From an uncultured Corynebacterium sp. (lineage in GTDB: Bacteria; Actinomycetota; Actinomycetes; Mycobacteriales; Mycobacteriaceae), in NCBI RefSeq assembly GCF_902489365.1, contig NZ_CABTZR010000015.1:1-42611 (forward strand): a stretch of 42,611 nt of DNA. Reading direction: 5' to 3'. The notes under the pieces are model-generated. The model saw only the letters and a list, made by a program, of their open reading frames with translations. It was not told the DNA's origin and ran no database searches. Each line of letters starts with the position of its first letter. Position 1 is the first letter of the stretch. A program made the position numbers and the translations under genes. Shown one piece after another: positions 32,725 to 42,200 of the stretch.

Positions 32725-32794
32725 GAAGCAATATTAAACCAGATGTAGAACATTTAACTGGACTTCATATGTCGCTATACGCACACTGGAACTC
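32725..32794. promoter_or_regulatory. lysG-lysE divergent control region
   Basis: The 70-nt gap carries an inverted repeat ATGT-N3-ACAT (32743-32753), typical of the short dyads bound by LysR-type proteins. On the lysE side TATACG (32776-32781) is a possible -10. By analogy with C. glutamicum, LysG binds here and activates lysE. The assignment of the dyad as the operator is inferred. Confidence 0.5.
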
Positions 32795-33484
32795 ATGTCA
32801 GTATTGCTCGCAGGATTTGCGCTGGGCCTGTCCCTCATCATCGCCATCGGACCGCAGAATGCCTACATCATCAAGATGGGCATTAAACGCGATCATGTCG
32901 GGCCCATCCTGTTGGCATGCCTGCTTTCCGACGTCATCCTGATCACCGGCGGCACCGCCGGCGTCGGCGTCCTCGTCGAACGCTTCCCCACCGCGCTCAT
33001 CGTGGTCAAGTACTTGGGCGCGGCCTACCTCATCTACTTTGGTTTCACGTGCTTCCGCGACGCGTTTAAGAAAGAACAGGACTCACTGGTCATTGAGGAA
33101 ACTGCACCGGTAGCACAGGTCGTTGAAGAGAACTCGGGTGATTCGGGAGCACCAGGGGCCTCCGTGCTCACCAAAATTCGCCCCCGCGTGCGCTCGAATT
33201 CCTGGGTCAAGCCGGTCCTCGGCGCATTGGCGCTGACGTGGCTTAATCCCTTGGCCTACGTCGACGCATTGGTCATGCTGGGCTCCATTGCAAACCAGTA
33301 TGGTGACCAGCGCTGGGTGTTCGCAGCCGGCGCCATCACGGCCAGCGCAGTGTGGTTCCCCTCCTTGGGCTTTGGCGCCTACAAACTCTCCCACGTGCTG
33401 GCCAAGCCGACGACGTGGCGCGTAGTCAACATCGTCATCGGCTGCGTCATGCTTGCGCTGACGGCGAAACTCCTGCTCCTCTAA
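32795..33484 (+). CDS. lysE: Lysine/arginine exporter
   Basis: This 229-residue membrane protein is of the LysE/RhtB family, with about six membrane helices. It begins SVLLAGFALGLSLIIAIGPQNAYIIKMGI, the family's N-terminal signature, and has a hydrophilic loop (about 90-130) before NSWVKPVLGALALTWLNPLAYVDALVM. It exports basic amino acids such as lysine and arginine to avoid toxic accumulation. Length is close to C. glutamicum LysE. It is divergent from lysG and its stop overlaps the stop of the convergent transporter gene (33481-33484). Confidence 0.96.
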   Translation: MSVLLAGFALGLSLIIAIGPQNAYIIKMGIKRDHVGPILLACLLSDVILITGGTAGVGVLVERFPTALIVVKYLGAAYLIYFGFTCFRDAFKKEQDSLVIEETAPVAQVVEENSGDSGAPGASVLTKIRPRVRSNSWVKPVLGALALTWLNPLAYVDALVMLGSIANQYGDQRWVFAAGAITASAVWFPSLGFGAYKLSHVLAKPTTWRVVNIVIGCVMLALTAKLLLL

Positions 33485-34905
33485 TTCTTCTGCGAGTCTT
33501 CGGGCAGGTTTTCGTCTTCGGTGGGGTCTCCCACCGCACCGGTTTCCTCGACCCAGGCCTTGATTTCTTCGTCGCTGCGGTCCTGCTCCACGCCCTCGCG
33601 CCCGGTGTAGTAGGAGTGATCGTTGCGATTTTCCTCCCACTTCTCCTTGTCGAAGTCGAGGTTGTCATCTGAATCCAATTCATCGACGACGTCGGAGACA
33701 AGATCCTCGAAGAGGGCTTCATCATCCATGTTGGAATCGGCGATCTGCTGTCCAATCTCGTCGTCGTAACGCGCGGCGTCATACTCCGAATCGGGGTGCA
33801 GCTTGAGGTGCAGCAGTGCACGGATGCGCTCACGGCGCATACCCTCATCCTTGATTTTGCCCAGGGAACGCAACCAGCCAATAACCAGGATGGCTACTAG
33901 AACGATGCCCATGTAGCCCAAGACCGGGTAGACATACTGCATCAACGCCTTGAAGCCGGCGAAAGAGACGGCAAAGCCAGCAAGACAGCCTGCGATAAAG
34001 ATGATGCGGTACTTCGATTCCTTGCCAGAAGACAGACGCTTACCCAGCGCGTAGAACATGCCAATGGCTGTGTTGAAGATCATCAGGTAGATGATGATGG
34101 CCATGATGACGCCGAGTGTCGGGTGGATGTTATCCACCAAGGTCAGCATTGGAATATCGGAATCGCCAACGTTCTCCGCGTTCATCAGCAGGGAGAAACC
34201 GGCGATGGCCATGAGCACCGCGTACACCGCGCCGCCCACGATGCCGCCGAGGCCCGCCTCGCGCGGGCTGATATTATCGCCGCCGATCACCAGGGACATC
34301 GATACAGCCAGAATGAGGGCTAGGCCGTTGTAGTTCAGCGCGGAGATAAGCCAGTGCGGGATTGGGGATTCAATCGCCTCAGAGGCAGCAATCGCAGCGT
34401 CGACATTGTCCGGCATGTGTAGCAGCGTGTAAGTACCAGCAAAGAGTACAGCGATAATGAGAGTCGGCGTGAGAAGGCCAATGATCTGGGACACCTTATC
34501 GACATCGAGCATGCCCGTGATGAGAACCAATACGAGCATGAGCAGCGAGCCCACCCAGGCGGGCCAGCCGAACTGCTGCTGCATGTTGGATCCGGCACCG
34601 GCCAGCATGACAAAGCCCACCGCAAAGAGCGTGAGAATCACCGCGACATCCAGAATGCGCGAAATGATGGGGTGGGTGATGTTGCGGAACACTTGGTTGT
34701 GTTCGCTGGCATGAAAATAGCTTCCTAGCTGGAGGAAGACTGTACCGGCGAGAGTCATCACCAAACCGGCAACCAGGATTCCCCACATGCCGGAAATACC
34801 GAAGGACGTAAAGTACTGGACAACCTCCTGTCCCGTGGCAAAGCCCGCACCCACGAGCAAGCCAATGAAGGACAAGGCGATGCCTATGACGTTTTTATAA
34901 GACAC
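33481..34905 (-). CDS. YkvI-like membrane transporter with acidic cytoplasmic tail
   Basis: This 474-residue protein starts at GTG 34905 behind AGGGAAAC. It has about ten membrane helices and resembles the YkvI family of APC/LeuT-fold transporters (start SYKNVIGIALSFIGLLVGAGFATGQEV). The substrate is unknown. The last ~120 residues (from about 352) form a highly acidic cytoplasmic tail with clusters of Asp/Glu, such as ELDSDDNLDFD and DEEIKAWVEE. It is convergent with lysE, overlapping by 4 bp. Confidence 0.8.
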   Translation of the reverse strand: MSYKNVIGIALSFIGLLVGAGFATGQEVVQYFTSFGISGMWGILVAGLVMTLAGTVFLQLGSYFHASEHNQVFRNITHPIISRILDVAVILTLFAVGFVMLAGAGSNMQQQFGWPAWVGSLLMLVLVLITGMLDVDKVSQIIGLLTPTLIIAVLFAGTYTLLHMPDNVDAAIAASEAIESPIPHWLISALNYNGLALILAVSMSLVIGGDNISPREAGLGGIVGGAVYAVLMAIAGFSLLMNAENVGDSDIPMLTLVDNIHPTLGVIMAIIIYLMIFNTAIGMFYALGKRLSSGKESKYRIIFIAGCLAGFAVSFAGFKALMQYVYPVLGYMGIVLVAILVIGWLRSLGKIKDEGMRRERIRALLHLKLHPDSEYDAARYDDEIGQQIADSNMDDEALFEDLVSDVVDELDSDDNLDFDKEKWEENRNDHSYYTGREGVEQDRSDEEIKAWVEETGAVGDPTEDENLPEDSQKN

Positions 34906-35036
34906 GTTTCCCTATCTGTTTTCTAGTTTCTTCTCTTTATGCTTTATGGCTAGCGCATAAAAACGCGCCATACCTTTGATGAAGTACGGCGGCACACTAC
35001 TACCACGGTACTCCATCACGACAGGAAAACATGTGT

Positions 35037-35067
35037 GCGGCCGTGGAGAGCTTGCTCCAAAGGCCGC
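35037..35067 (-). terminator. Hairpin downstream of alcohol dehydrogenase
   Basis: GCGGCC (35037-35042) pairs with GGCCGC (35062-35067), and TGGAG (35044-35048) with CTCCA (35055-35059), around a 6-nt loop. It lies 24 nt after the stop of the alcohol dehydrogenase gene on the minus strand. No T-tract follows, so termination is likely but not certain. Confidence 0.5.
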
Positions 35068-35090
35068 TAAATCATGAGGCGGCTCACCTC

Positions 35091-36146
35091 TTAATGCTCG
35101 GCAAACGTAGCGGTATCAATGACAAATCGGAATTTCACGTCACCCGCAACGACGCGCTCATAGGCGGCATCGACGTCATCGACGCCGACCTTCTCCATGA
35201 CCGCTCCCAGGCCGTGCTCGGCGCAGAAATCCAGCATTTCCTGGGTTTCGGCGATGCCACCGATATTATTTCCGGTGAGCACCTTGCCACCGCCTACCAG
35301 ACGGTTGAGGCGCAATGGCAGGGCCTCCGGTGGGAGCCCCACGACGGACATGATGCCACGAGGTTTGAGCATCCGCAGGTAGTCCTCGAGACTGTACTCT
35401 GCCGAAATGGTTGAGAGGATGAAATCGAACTCCCCACGGTGGTTCCTGAAGAAGTCCTCTTCTTCGGTGGTGGCGAGGAGGCGAGTCGCCCCCAGCTTCA
35501 AAGCCTCCTCAGCCTTGCGCGAGGTGCGCGAGATGACAGTGACATCCGCGCCCTTGGCAGCGGCAATCTGCACGCCCATGTGCCCCAAACCGCCGAGGCC
35601 CACGACGGCCACTTTCTGTCCTTCCTTGACGTCCCAGCGAGCCAGAGGAGAGTAGGTGGTAATGCCGGCGCACAGCAAGGGCGCGGCTACATCAAAGTCA
35701 AGGGCATCCGGGATACGCAGGACGAAATCCTGGTTCACCACGACCTTCTCCGCATAACCACCTTGGGTAATCGTTCCGTCGACGTCGGTGGAATTATAGG
35801 TGCCCACACCACCCTTGAGACAGTTCTGCTCCATTCCAGCTTGGCACTGCTCGCACTCGCCGCAGGAATTCACTAGGCAGCCAACGCCGACGCGGTCACC
35901 CACCTGAAACTTGGTGACGTCCTCCCCCACGGCGGAAACCACGCCGGCGATCTCATGACCAACGGTCAACGGGAAGTGCGCCTCGCCCCATTCGTTGCGA
36001 ATGGTGTGAATATCCGAGTGGCAGATGCCCGCAGCCTTGATGTCGATGACGACGTCATCGGCGCGCGGCTCGCGACGCTGGATGGTCACAACCTTAAAAG
36101 GTTCGTTTGGGCCTGTTTTTTGTAGTGCTTTAGTAGAAATAGTCAT
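35091..36146 (-). CDS. Zinc-dependent alcohol dehydrogenase (CAD/AdhC type)
   Basis: This 351-residue protein is a zinc-containing NAD(P)-dependent alcohol dehydrogenase of the cinnamyl alcohol dehydrogenase/AdhC type. The catalytic-zinc segment is GICHSDIHTIRNEWG and GHEIAGVVSAVG; the structural-zinc cysteines lie in SCGECEQCQAGMEQNC. The nucleotide-binding motif is GLGGLGHMGVQIA. The TVISRTSRKAEE segment after it fits NADP. The physiological substrate is unknown; such enzymes reduce aldehydes. I chose ATG 36146 (MTISTKALQK); a GTG start at 36155 would add three residues. Confidence 0.9.
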   Translation of the reverse strand: MTISTKALQKTGPNEPFKVVTIQRREPRADDVVIDIKAAGICHSDIHTIRNEWGEAHFPLTVGHEIAGVVSAVGEDVTKFQVGDRVGVGCLVNSCGECEQCQAGMEQNCLKGGVGTYNSTDVDGTITQGGYAEKVVVNQDFVLRIPDALDFDVAAPLLCAGITTYSPLARWDVKEGQKVAVVGLGGLGHMGVQIAAAKGADVTVISRTSRKAEEALKLGATRLLATTEEEDFFRNHRGEFDFILSTISAEYSLEDYLRMLKPRGIMSVVGLPPEALPLRLNRLVGGGKVLTGNNIGGIAETQEMLDFCAEHGLGAVMEKVGVDDVDAAYERVVAGDVKFRFVIDTATFAEH

Positions 36147-36201
36147 GGCGACCACGGTACCCCGCAGCCGCCTGACCTCGCCTAATGGAAATCGCTACCG
36201 G

Positions 36202-37707
36202 CTAGGAGAGCTTCTTAGCGATCAGCTTATTGACCTGTCCCGGGTCAGCCTTGCCCTGGGTAGCCTTCATGACCGCACCAACAATGGCACCGGTGACCTT
36301 CTTGTTGCCGGCCTTGTACTTCTCCACGATGTCCGGATTGGCAGCCAGGGCATCATCAACGGCCTTCTCAATAGCGCCGTCATCGCGCACGACCTCGAGC
36401 CCGCGCTTGGCGACGACCTCGTCGACATCCCCCTCGCCTTCGAGGACGCCGTCGACCGCCTTGCGAGCAAGCTTGGTAGTCAGCTTGCCTTCCTTGACCA
36501 GCTCGACAACGCGCGCGACCTGAGCCGGGGTGATGTCGAGAGCGCTCAGCTCGACGCCGGCCTCATTGGCCTTACCGGTCAGGTAAGAAACCCACCAAGA
36601 GCGGGCCTCATCCGGGCTGGTTCCGGCTTCGACGGTTTCGATGATGAGGTCGAGCGCCCCGGCATTGACCAGGTCACGCATCTCCTCGTCCTTGAGGCCC
36701 CATTCTTCCTGGATGCGTGCGCGGCGAATCCACGGCATCTCCGGCAAGGTTTGGCGGATCTCTTCTACCCACTCGCGGGAAACGATCACCGGCGGCAGGT
36801 CCGGGTCGTTGAAGTAGCGGTAGTCCTCCGCGGTCTCCTTCGGGCGGCCCTTCGAGGTCGAGCCATCCGTTTCCTGGTAGTGGCGGGTTTCTTGGACGAT
36901 CTCTCCGCCGTCGACAAGCACCTGTGCCTGGCGCTGCATCTCAAAACGCACCGCCTGCTCCACCGAGCGCAGGGAGTTGATGTTCTTGGTCTCGGTACGG
37001 GTGCCGAATTCCTCCTGGCCCACCGGGCGCAGAGACACATTGGAGTCCACGCGCATTGAGCCCTGATCCATGCGGGCATCGGAAACGCCCAACGCTGCGA
37101 CGAGCTCGCGCAGTGCGGACACATAGGCACGGGCGACCTCGGGGGCACGCTCGCCGGCGCCGATAATCGGCTTGGTCACAATCTCGATGAGCGGGATGCC
37201 CGCGCGGTTACAATCCACCAGCGAGGATGTAGCACCGTGGATGCGGCCATCGGCGCCACCCAAGTGGGTGAGCTTTCCAGTGTCCTCTTCCATGTGCGCG
37301 CGCTCTATTTCCACGCGCCACTCGGTGCCGTCATCGAGGACGACGTCAAGGTAGCCGTCGTAGGCAATCGGCTCATCGTACTGGGAAATCTGGTAGTTCT
37401 TCGGCTGATCCGGGTAGAAGTAATTCTTGCGGGCAAAGCGCGACGATTCCGCAATCTTGCAGTTCAGCGCCAGACCGATCTTGATCGCGCCTTCCACGCC
37501 CTTAGAATTCACTACGGGCAAGGCTCCCGGTAGACCAAGGGATACCGGGTCAACGTTAGAGTTGGGGGCTGCGTTGAAATTCGTGGGAGAGGTGGAGAAC
37601 ATCTTGGTTTCCGTATTGAGCTCCACGTGAACTTCCATGCCCATTACGGGTTCGAACTTGTCCAGGACCTCGTCGTAGTCCATCAGGTCATACATCGCAG
37701 CAGTCAT
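36202..37707 (-). CDS. gatB: Aspartyl/glutamyl-tRNA amidotransferase subunit B
   Basis: This 501-residue protein is the GatB subunit of the GatCAB complex, which amidates Glu-tRNA-Gln (and Asp-tRNA-Asn) using ammonia from GatA. The N-terminal landmarks are GMEVHVELNTETKMFS and NYFYPDQPKNYQISQYDEPI. The middle has TGKLTHLGG, DCNRAGIPLIEIVT and GSMRVDSNVSLRP, then KNINSLRSVEQAV. The C-terminal tRNA-binding YqeY/tail region includes KGLEVVRDDGAIEKAVDD and NKKVTGAIVGAVMKATQGKADP. I chose ATG 37707 (MTAAMYDLMDYDEV); ATG 37716 is possible. gatA and gatC are outside this window. Confidence 0.97.
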   Translation of the reverse strand: MTAAMYDLMDYDEVLDKFEPVMGMEVHVELNTETKMFSTSPTNFNAAPNSNVDPVSLGLPGALPVVNSKGVEGAIKIGLALNCKIAESSRFARKNYFYPDQPKNYQISQYDEPIAYDGYLDVVLDDGTEWRVEIERAHMEEDTGKLTHLGGADGRIHGATSSLVDCNRAGIPLIEIVTKPIIGAGERAPEVARAYVSALRELVAALGVSDARMDQGSMRVDSNVSLRPVGQEEFGTRTETKNINSLRSVEQAVRFEMQRQAQVLVDGGEIVQETRHYQETDGSTSKGRPKETAEDYRYFNDPDLPPVIVSREWVEEIRQTLPEMPWIRRARIQEEWGLKDEEMRDLVNAGALDLIIETVEAGTSPDEARSWWVSYLTGKANEAGVELSALDITPAQVARVVELVKEGKLTTKLARKAVDGVLEGEGDVDEVVAKRGLEVVRDDGAIEKAVDDALAANPDIVEKYKAGNKKVTGAIVGAVMKATQGKADPGQVNKLIAKKLS

Positions 37708-37750
37708 GCGTGCCATCTTAGTATGTCAACGCGACACCGTGCGCAACCGC

Positions 37751-39349
37751 CTAACCCAACAAGGTGATGCCGTGCGTAATAAGAATTTTGGCAATCATGG
37801 CCGCCGGATACACCATGGCATAGCCCAAGGACACACGCTGATCCGTGCTTGTCCGATTATTCACAAAAGCGAGAACTGCTGGTTGAGTCTGAGCCCCGGC
37901 CATAGCGCCCGCAGTCTTGGTAGCGCCCACGTGCAGAAAGCGGCGCATGACGAAGGCAAACCCGAATGCGACCAGCGTGGTGATGATGATGCCTAGGAGA
38001 AGAATCTTCCACCATGCACCGCCTGTAAAGGCACCGGCGATCTCCCCGCCCGCATTCGTTCCGGCCTGGGCCAAGAAGAGCAACAGGCCGAGCTCGGAAA
38101 GAATCGTATTAGCTGAGTGCGGCAATGCGGTCACTGTGTTGCCGATTCGCCCAATGCGTGCCATGACCAACGCGACGATGAGAACACCGGCGGCGGCACC
38201 GAGATTGAAGGAAGAGCCACCCGGAAGCGGAATATCGATATGTCCTACAAAGATGCCAAGGGCCAAGCCGAGGCCGAGGGATACGGGGTTGATATCCGTC
38301 AGGCCTTGCGAAGAATCCCCAAGAAAATTTGAAATCTCGCGCAGCGACTTCTTTGAGCCTACGACGCGCACGCGGTCACCCAGCTCCACGATGTGTTCGG
38401 GGATAGCGACCTGATCGTTATCCGCACGGCGAACACGCGAAATGCGCGCGCCCCACCGGTCAGACAGCTGGTTGTTCAGCTCCGCAATAGTCATGCCGGC
38501 CAAGCTGTGTTCGGAGATAGTAATGCGACGAAAGTCAAGCTCGTGGCGGTCATCGTTGAGGATCTGCGGGGATTCACGGCCAGCGCGCTCAATGATATTG
38601 TCCAGATCTTCCGGGGCACCGACGAGCGTGACCACATCACCTGGGTGCAGCACATCGAAAAACTTTGGCAGGACGATGTCATTGCTGCCGACGCGCCGCA
38701 GGCGGGTCACCTGCACTTCCCCGTTGCCGATGTCTGCAATCTCCGCCACCGCGATTTCTCTCAAAATCTGCATGTGCTGGCGCGTGACGGGTGACAGGGT
38801 GTCGTCGTCATTACCGGCGTCGCGAAGCACGAGCACCGTGGCCGCGAGCATGCCGATGACGCCAAATAAGTAAGACACCGCGTAGCCCACGGTTGCTGCG
38901 CCGGGATCACCCGTCGCTTCCGACGCCGCTGCCAACGCGGGGGTATTCGTCACCGCACCGGCAAAAGTACCTGCGATGGTGGCATTCGATAGCCCAAAGA
39001 CATAAGTACCCAACCCCCACGCGGCAAGCGCCGCGACGATGAAGACCCCGATCATCGACAGCACTGGGCCCGTCGCGGTTTTGAGCGACGTAAAGAAGGA
39101 CACTCCAGAGTTATTGCCAATGCCAAAGGCGAAGAGCACCAAGCCGAGCATTCCCAAAATGGGAGGTACGGAAGCTTCCACGCCTACGGCGGACGCGGCG
39201 GCCGAAAAAGCAATACCGAGGAAGAGAACGGCGGCCGCACCCAAGCTAATTCCCCGGGTTTTGATGCCACCGAGCGCCATGCCGATGCCAATCAGCAAAA
39301 ACACCAACAGGACCGGCTGCTCAGCAAGGAAAGCTAATACGCTTGTCAT
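37751..39349 (-). CDS. Aspartate:alanine exchanger family transporter (SucE-like)
   Basis: This 532-residue protein has the two-part AAE-family (TC 2.A.81) layout: two membrane halves of the YidE/YbjL type around a central cytoplasmic pair of TrkA-C (RCK-C) domains. The central region contains IGNGEVQVTRLRRVGSNDIVLPKFFDVLHPGDVV and ITISEHSLAGMTIAELNNQL to VELGDRVRVVGSKKSL. The family exchanges aspartate and alanine or exports succinate; C. glutamicum SucE belongs here. Substrate here is undetermined. It lies 43 nt upstream of gatB on the same strand and 39 nt after pfkA. Confidence 0.88.
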   Translation of the reverse strand: MTSVLAFLAEQPVLLVFLLIGIGMALGGIKTRGISLGAAAVLFLGIAFSAAASAVGVEASVPPILGMLGLVLFAFGIGNNSGVSFFTSLKTATGPVLSMIGVFIVAALAAWGLGTYVFGLSNATIAGTFAGAVTNTPALAAASEATGDPGAATVGYAVSYLFGVIGMLAATVLVLRDAGNDDDTLSPVTRQHMQILREIAVAEIADIGNGEVQVTRLRRVGSNDIVLPKFFDVLHPGDVVTLVGAPEDLDNIIERAGRESPQILNDDRHELDFRRITISEHSLAGMTIAELNNQLSDRWGARISRVRRADNDQVAIPEHIVELGDRVRVVGSKKSLREISNFLGDSSQGLTDINPVSLGLGLALGIFVGHIDIPLPGGSSFNLGAAAGVLIVALVMARIGRIGNTVTALPHSANTILSELGLLLFLAQAGTNAGGEIAGAFTGGAWWKILLLGIIITTLVAFGFAFVMRRFLHVGATKTAGAMAGAQTQPAVLAFVNNRTSTDQRVSLGYAMVYPAAMIAKILITHGITLLG

Positions 39350-39388
39350 CGAAACCTTTATTAACTATGGACGACCTTGTCGCGGCGT

Positions 39389-40420
39389 TTAACCGAAGAG
39401 GGCTTGAGCGTTGGCATAACGCTTTGCCGGAACCACCTTCAGCTTGCCCACGGCATCCTCGAGCGGGACGAGGTCGATGTTTTCACCATGGAGGGCAACA
39501 CACATTCCGGACTGACCATTGTGCGCAGCGCGGGCGGCGTGGGTGCCGTAGCGGGTTGCTAGGACGCGGTCATACGCCGTCGGCGTGCCGCCGCGCTGGA
39601 TGTGGCCGAGGACGGTCGTGCGCACGTCGTAGCCGGTGCGCTTCTTGATCTCATCACCGATGACCTGGCCAATTCCGTTGAAGGTCTGGTGGCCGAACTG
39701 GTCCACACCGCCCTCTTCAAAGTCCATGGTGCCCTCCTTCGGCAGCGCGCCCTCAGCGACGCAGACGATGCCGTACTTCTCACCCATCTGGAAGCGGCGC
39801 TCCATCGCCTTGGTGATATCGGCGATATCGAATGGGACCTCAGGGATCACCGTGTAGTGCGCACCGCCGGCCATGCCTGCATGCAGCGCAATCCACCCAA
39901 CGTGGCGGCCCATGACCTCCACGATGAGGATGCGGTTATGGGACTCAGCAGTGGTGTGGAGGCGGTCAATTGCATCGGTGGCCACGGACACTGCCGTGTC
40001 GAAACCGAAGGTGTAGTCCGTTGCATTGACGTCGTTATCGATGGTCTTTGGCACACCGACAACTGGGATACCGTTGTCAGAAAGCCACTTAGCGCCCTTC
40101 AGAGTTCCCTCGCCACCAATAGCGACGAGCGCATCGACCTCGGCATCGGCCATATTGGCCTTGATGGTGTCCAGCCCAGCCTTGAACTTATCTGGGTGGA
40201 GGCGGCCGGTACCAAGGATGGTTCCGCCGCGAAGGAGGATGCGGTCAATTTCAGCGTCGTCATAAAGGTCACGGCGCCGGTCTTCCATCAGACCAACCCA
40301 GCCATCCTCGTAGCCGACGACCGTATCACCGAACTCGTTGGATGCGGTGCGAACGACCGCGCGGATAACAGCATTCAGACCGGGGCAATCACCACCGGAT
40401 GTCAGTACAGCAAGACGCAT
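39389..40420 (-). CDS. pfkA: 6-phosphofructokinase
   Basis: This 343-residue enzyme phosphorylates fructose 6-phosphate in glycolysis. The start is MRLAVLTSGGDCPGLNAV. IGGEGTLKGA has the Gly typical of ATP-dependent enzymes rather than the Asp of PPi-dependent forms. PKTIDNDV carries the catalytic TID(N)D, and VMGRHVGWIALHAG and GHIQRGGTPTAYDR are conserved. Length equals C. glutamicum PfkA. I chose ATG 40420; the longer frame upstream has no family similarity. It converges on nothing and is followed on the same strand by the AAE transporter after 39 nt. Confidence 0.96.
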   Translation of the reverse strand: MRLAVLTSGGDCPGLNAVIRAVVRTASNEFGDTVVGYEDGWVGLMEDRRRDLYDDAEIDRILLRGGTILGTGRLHPDKFKAGLDTIKANMADAEVDALVAIGGEGTLKGAKWLSDNGIPVVGVPKTIDNDVNATDYTFGFDTAVSVATDAIDRLHTTAESHNRILIVEVMGRHVGWIALHAGMAGGAHYTVIPEVPFDIADITKAMERRFQMGEKYGIVCVAEGALPKEGTMDFEEGGVDQFGHQTFNGIGQVIGDEIKKRTGYDVRTTVLGHIQRGGTPTAYDRVLATRYGTHAARAAHNGQSGMCVALHGENIDLVPLEDAVGKLKVVPAKRYANAQALFG

Positions 40421-40442
40421 GACATCCAATCTACTCGCTTCC

Positions 40443-41819
40443 CTATAGGCTCGCAGTTTCCACGCCAGCGTGCAGGGTATCCCGGAAGAAGAGCGAAGCA
40501 CTACACCCGACAAAAAGGATCACAACGATAATGACCAGAGAGTCCGCCGCGCTGGCGACCTGCATGACTGCTGATACGCCGGCCACACCAATCACTGAAC
40601 CCACTTGTCGCGATGTGTTATAGACACCGGAAGCGGCTCCCATGAGATGTGCATCAATATCGCGCATCGTCGTCGCAGCATTGGATCCCCAAATAAAGGA
40701 CTGCCCGGCACCTAGTGCTGCGCACGGCAGGCTCAGCCACCACCCCGAAACACCCGCGTGCATGAGGAACCACAGCACAGTGAAAGTGGCAATCAAAATG
40801 CCGAAGCCCGTGAGCGCCAATCGTCGTGGATGCAGCTTATCTGCCAAAATGCCCGCTAGCGGTGACACACACAAGGAAACCAGAGCCATCGGCGTGACGA
40901 TCATTCCGGCATCGCCCGCCGATATCCCCTGCTCGACCTGCAACCACATCATGATCGGAATCATCATCGACGCAGCCATAAAGCCCATGGACACGATGGC
41001 CACCGTGCCCACGGAGTAGTTACGATCCTTAAACAACCGAAGAGGAACGAGCGCTGCCGCCCCACGGGATGATTGCAGGCGCACGAAGATAGCCATGCCA
41101 CCTATCCCGACGACTAAGAGGGCCCAAATCCACCACGGCCAGCCCGTCTCTGGGCCTTGTTGCACGGCAAAGACGAAGCAGGTCAACGCGACAAACGACG
41201 CCCCTACCGACACGAAGTCAATCTTCCCGGCCGCCGTCGGTAAGGCAGGCACCCACAGACCGGAGAGGACAATCGCTGCAATGACAATGGGAATGTGGAT
41301 CCAAAAAACTGCCTGCCACCCAAACGCGGCTACAACGAGGCCTCCCACAAGCGGTCCAGCAAGAGTGGCTAGCGAACCCACCACGCCCCAGGCGCCCAGC
41401 GCACGGCCGCGCCGCTCACGAGGGAAAATCCGGTTGATCACTGCCATGGTCTGCGGCATCTGAATGGAGGCACCTAGGCCTTGTAGCGACCGCGCGGCGA
41501 TGAGAAACTCTACAGATGGCGCCAGCGCACAAAGCAGTGCACCAAGGCCAAAGAGCCCATTGCCTAGCTGAAACATTCGCTTCTGTCCGTAGATATCCCC
41601 TAACCTTCCGGTAAACAGGAGGGGCACGACCACGGCGAGCAAATAAATAGCGGAGACCCACAGCACCTGATTGACGTCGGCGCTGAACTCACGACGGACG
41701 TCGGGAAGCGCAACTGCAATCATGGATTGGTCGAGCAACGACATAAAGAAGCCCAGCGACAGCGCCGCCATGGCGAGCCAAGCTTGCTTTTCTGACGTGG
41801 GCGTTGCTGCGTGATTCAT
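40443..41819 (-). CDS. MFS transporter, DHA2-like
   Basis: This 458-residue protein has about 14 hydrophobic helices, in keeping with the DHA2/EmrB-type major facilitator family. The N-terminal helix has FFMSLLDQSMIAVALPDVRREF, the typical LDxTIVxVALP-type motif, and GRLGDIYGQKRMF is the loop 2-3 motif A. GAWGVVGSLATLAGPLVGGLV matches motif C of drug:H+ antiporters, so drug or metabolite efflux is likely. Substrate is unknown. I chose ATG 41819 (MNHAATPTSE); a GTG 41837 start would add six residues. It ends 22 nt before the pfkA start on the same strand. Confidence 0.85.
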   Translation of the reverse strand: MNHAATPTSEKQAWLAMAALSLGFFMSLLDQSMIAVALPDVRREFSADVNQVLWVSAIYLLAVVVPLLFTGRLGDIYGQKRMFQLGNGLFGLGALLCALAPSVEFLIAARSLQGLGASIQMPQTMAVINRIFPRERRGRALGAWGVVGSLATLAGPLVGGLVVAAFGWQAVFWIHIPIVIAAIVLSGLWVPALPTAAGKIDFVSVGASFVALTCFVFAVQQGPETGWPWWIWALLVVGIGGMAIFVRLQSSRGAAALVPLRLFKDRNYSVGTVAIVSMGFMAASMMIPIMMWLQVEQGISAGDAGMIVTPMALVSLCVSPLAGILADKLHPRRLALTGFGILIATFTVLWFLMHAGVSGWWLSLPCAALGAGQSFIWGSNAATTMRDIDAHLMGAASGVYNTSRQVGSVIGVAGVSAVMQVASAADSLVIIVVILFVGCSASLFFRDTLHAGVETASL

Positions 41820-41867
41820 GGAGGGAAGTCTAGCCACCGTCCATGCAGGCGGCCTAAACTAAAGCGC

Positions 41868-42191
41868 ATGGGAATGATTGACATCAAGAAACCACAGGAC
41901 GTATCGACGGCTGCGACCGTCACGCTAGGCCTTATCGGCGGCTGGCTCACCGCCCGGGAGACTGGCATTCGCCCGCTTGGCGGCGTGGTGCTTGCCGCCG
42001 CTGGCGTCTGGGCCGGACGCAGCTGGTGGGCTAAGACGAACCCAGCCACTACCGCTGGTCTGGCAGCTCTGTACACCGGCGCGTTTGGCCTCTCTCACCC
42101 GCTGGCTAAGAAGATTGGCGCCTGGCCGGCAGTGCTGACCGTCACCGCCGCAAGTGCTGGCGCTGCCTACGCGCTTTCCGACGCCCAGTAG
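41868..42191 (+). CDS. Small Ala/Gly-rich membrane protein
   Basis: This 107-residue protein starts at ATG 41868 (MGMIDIKKPQDV); ATG 41874 is also possible. It has three or four hydrophobic segments: VTLGLIGGWLTA, PLGGVVLAAAGVWAGRSWW, TAGLAALYTGAFGLSHPLA and WPAVLTVTAASAGAAYALS. I recognise no family with confidence. It is divergent from the MFS gene with 48 nt between the starts, so the two may share a promoter region. A hairpin lies 9 nt after its stop. Confidence 0.7.
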   Translation: MGMIDIKKPQDVSTAATVTLGLIGGWLTARETGIRPLGGVVLAAAGVWAGRSWWAKTNPATTAGLAALYTGAFGLSHPLAKKIGAWPAVLTVTAASAGAAYALSDAQ

Positions 42192-42200
42192 ATCCCCCGC

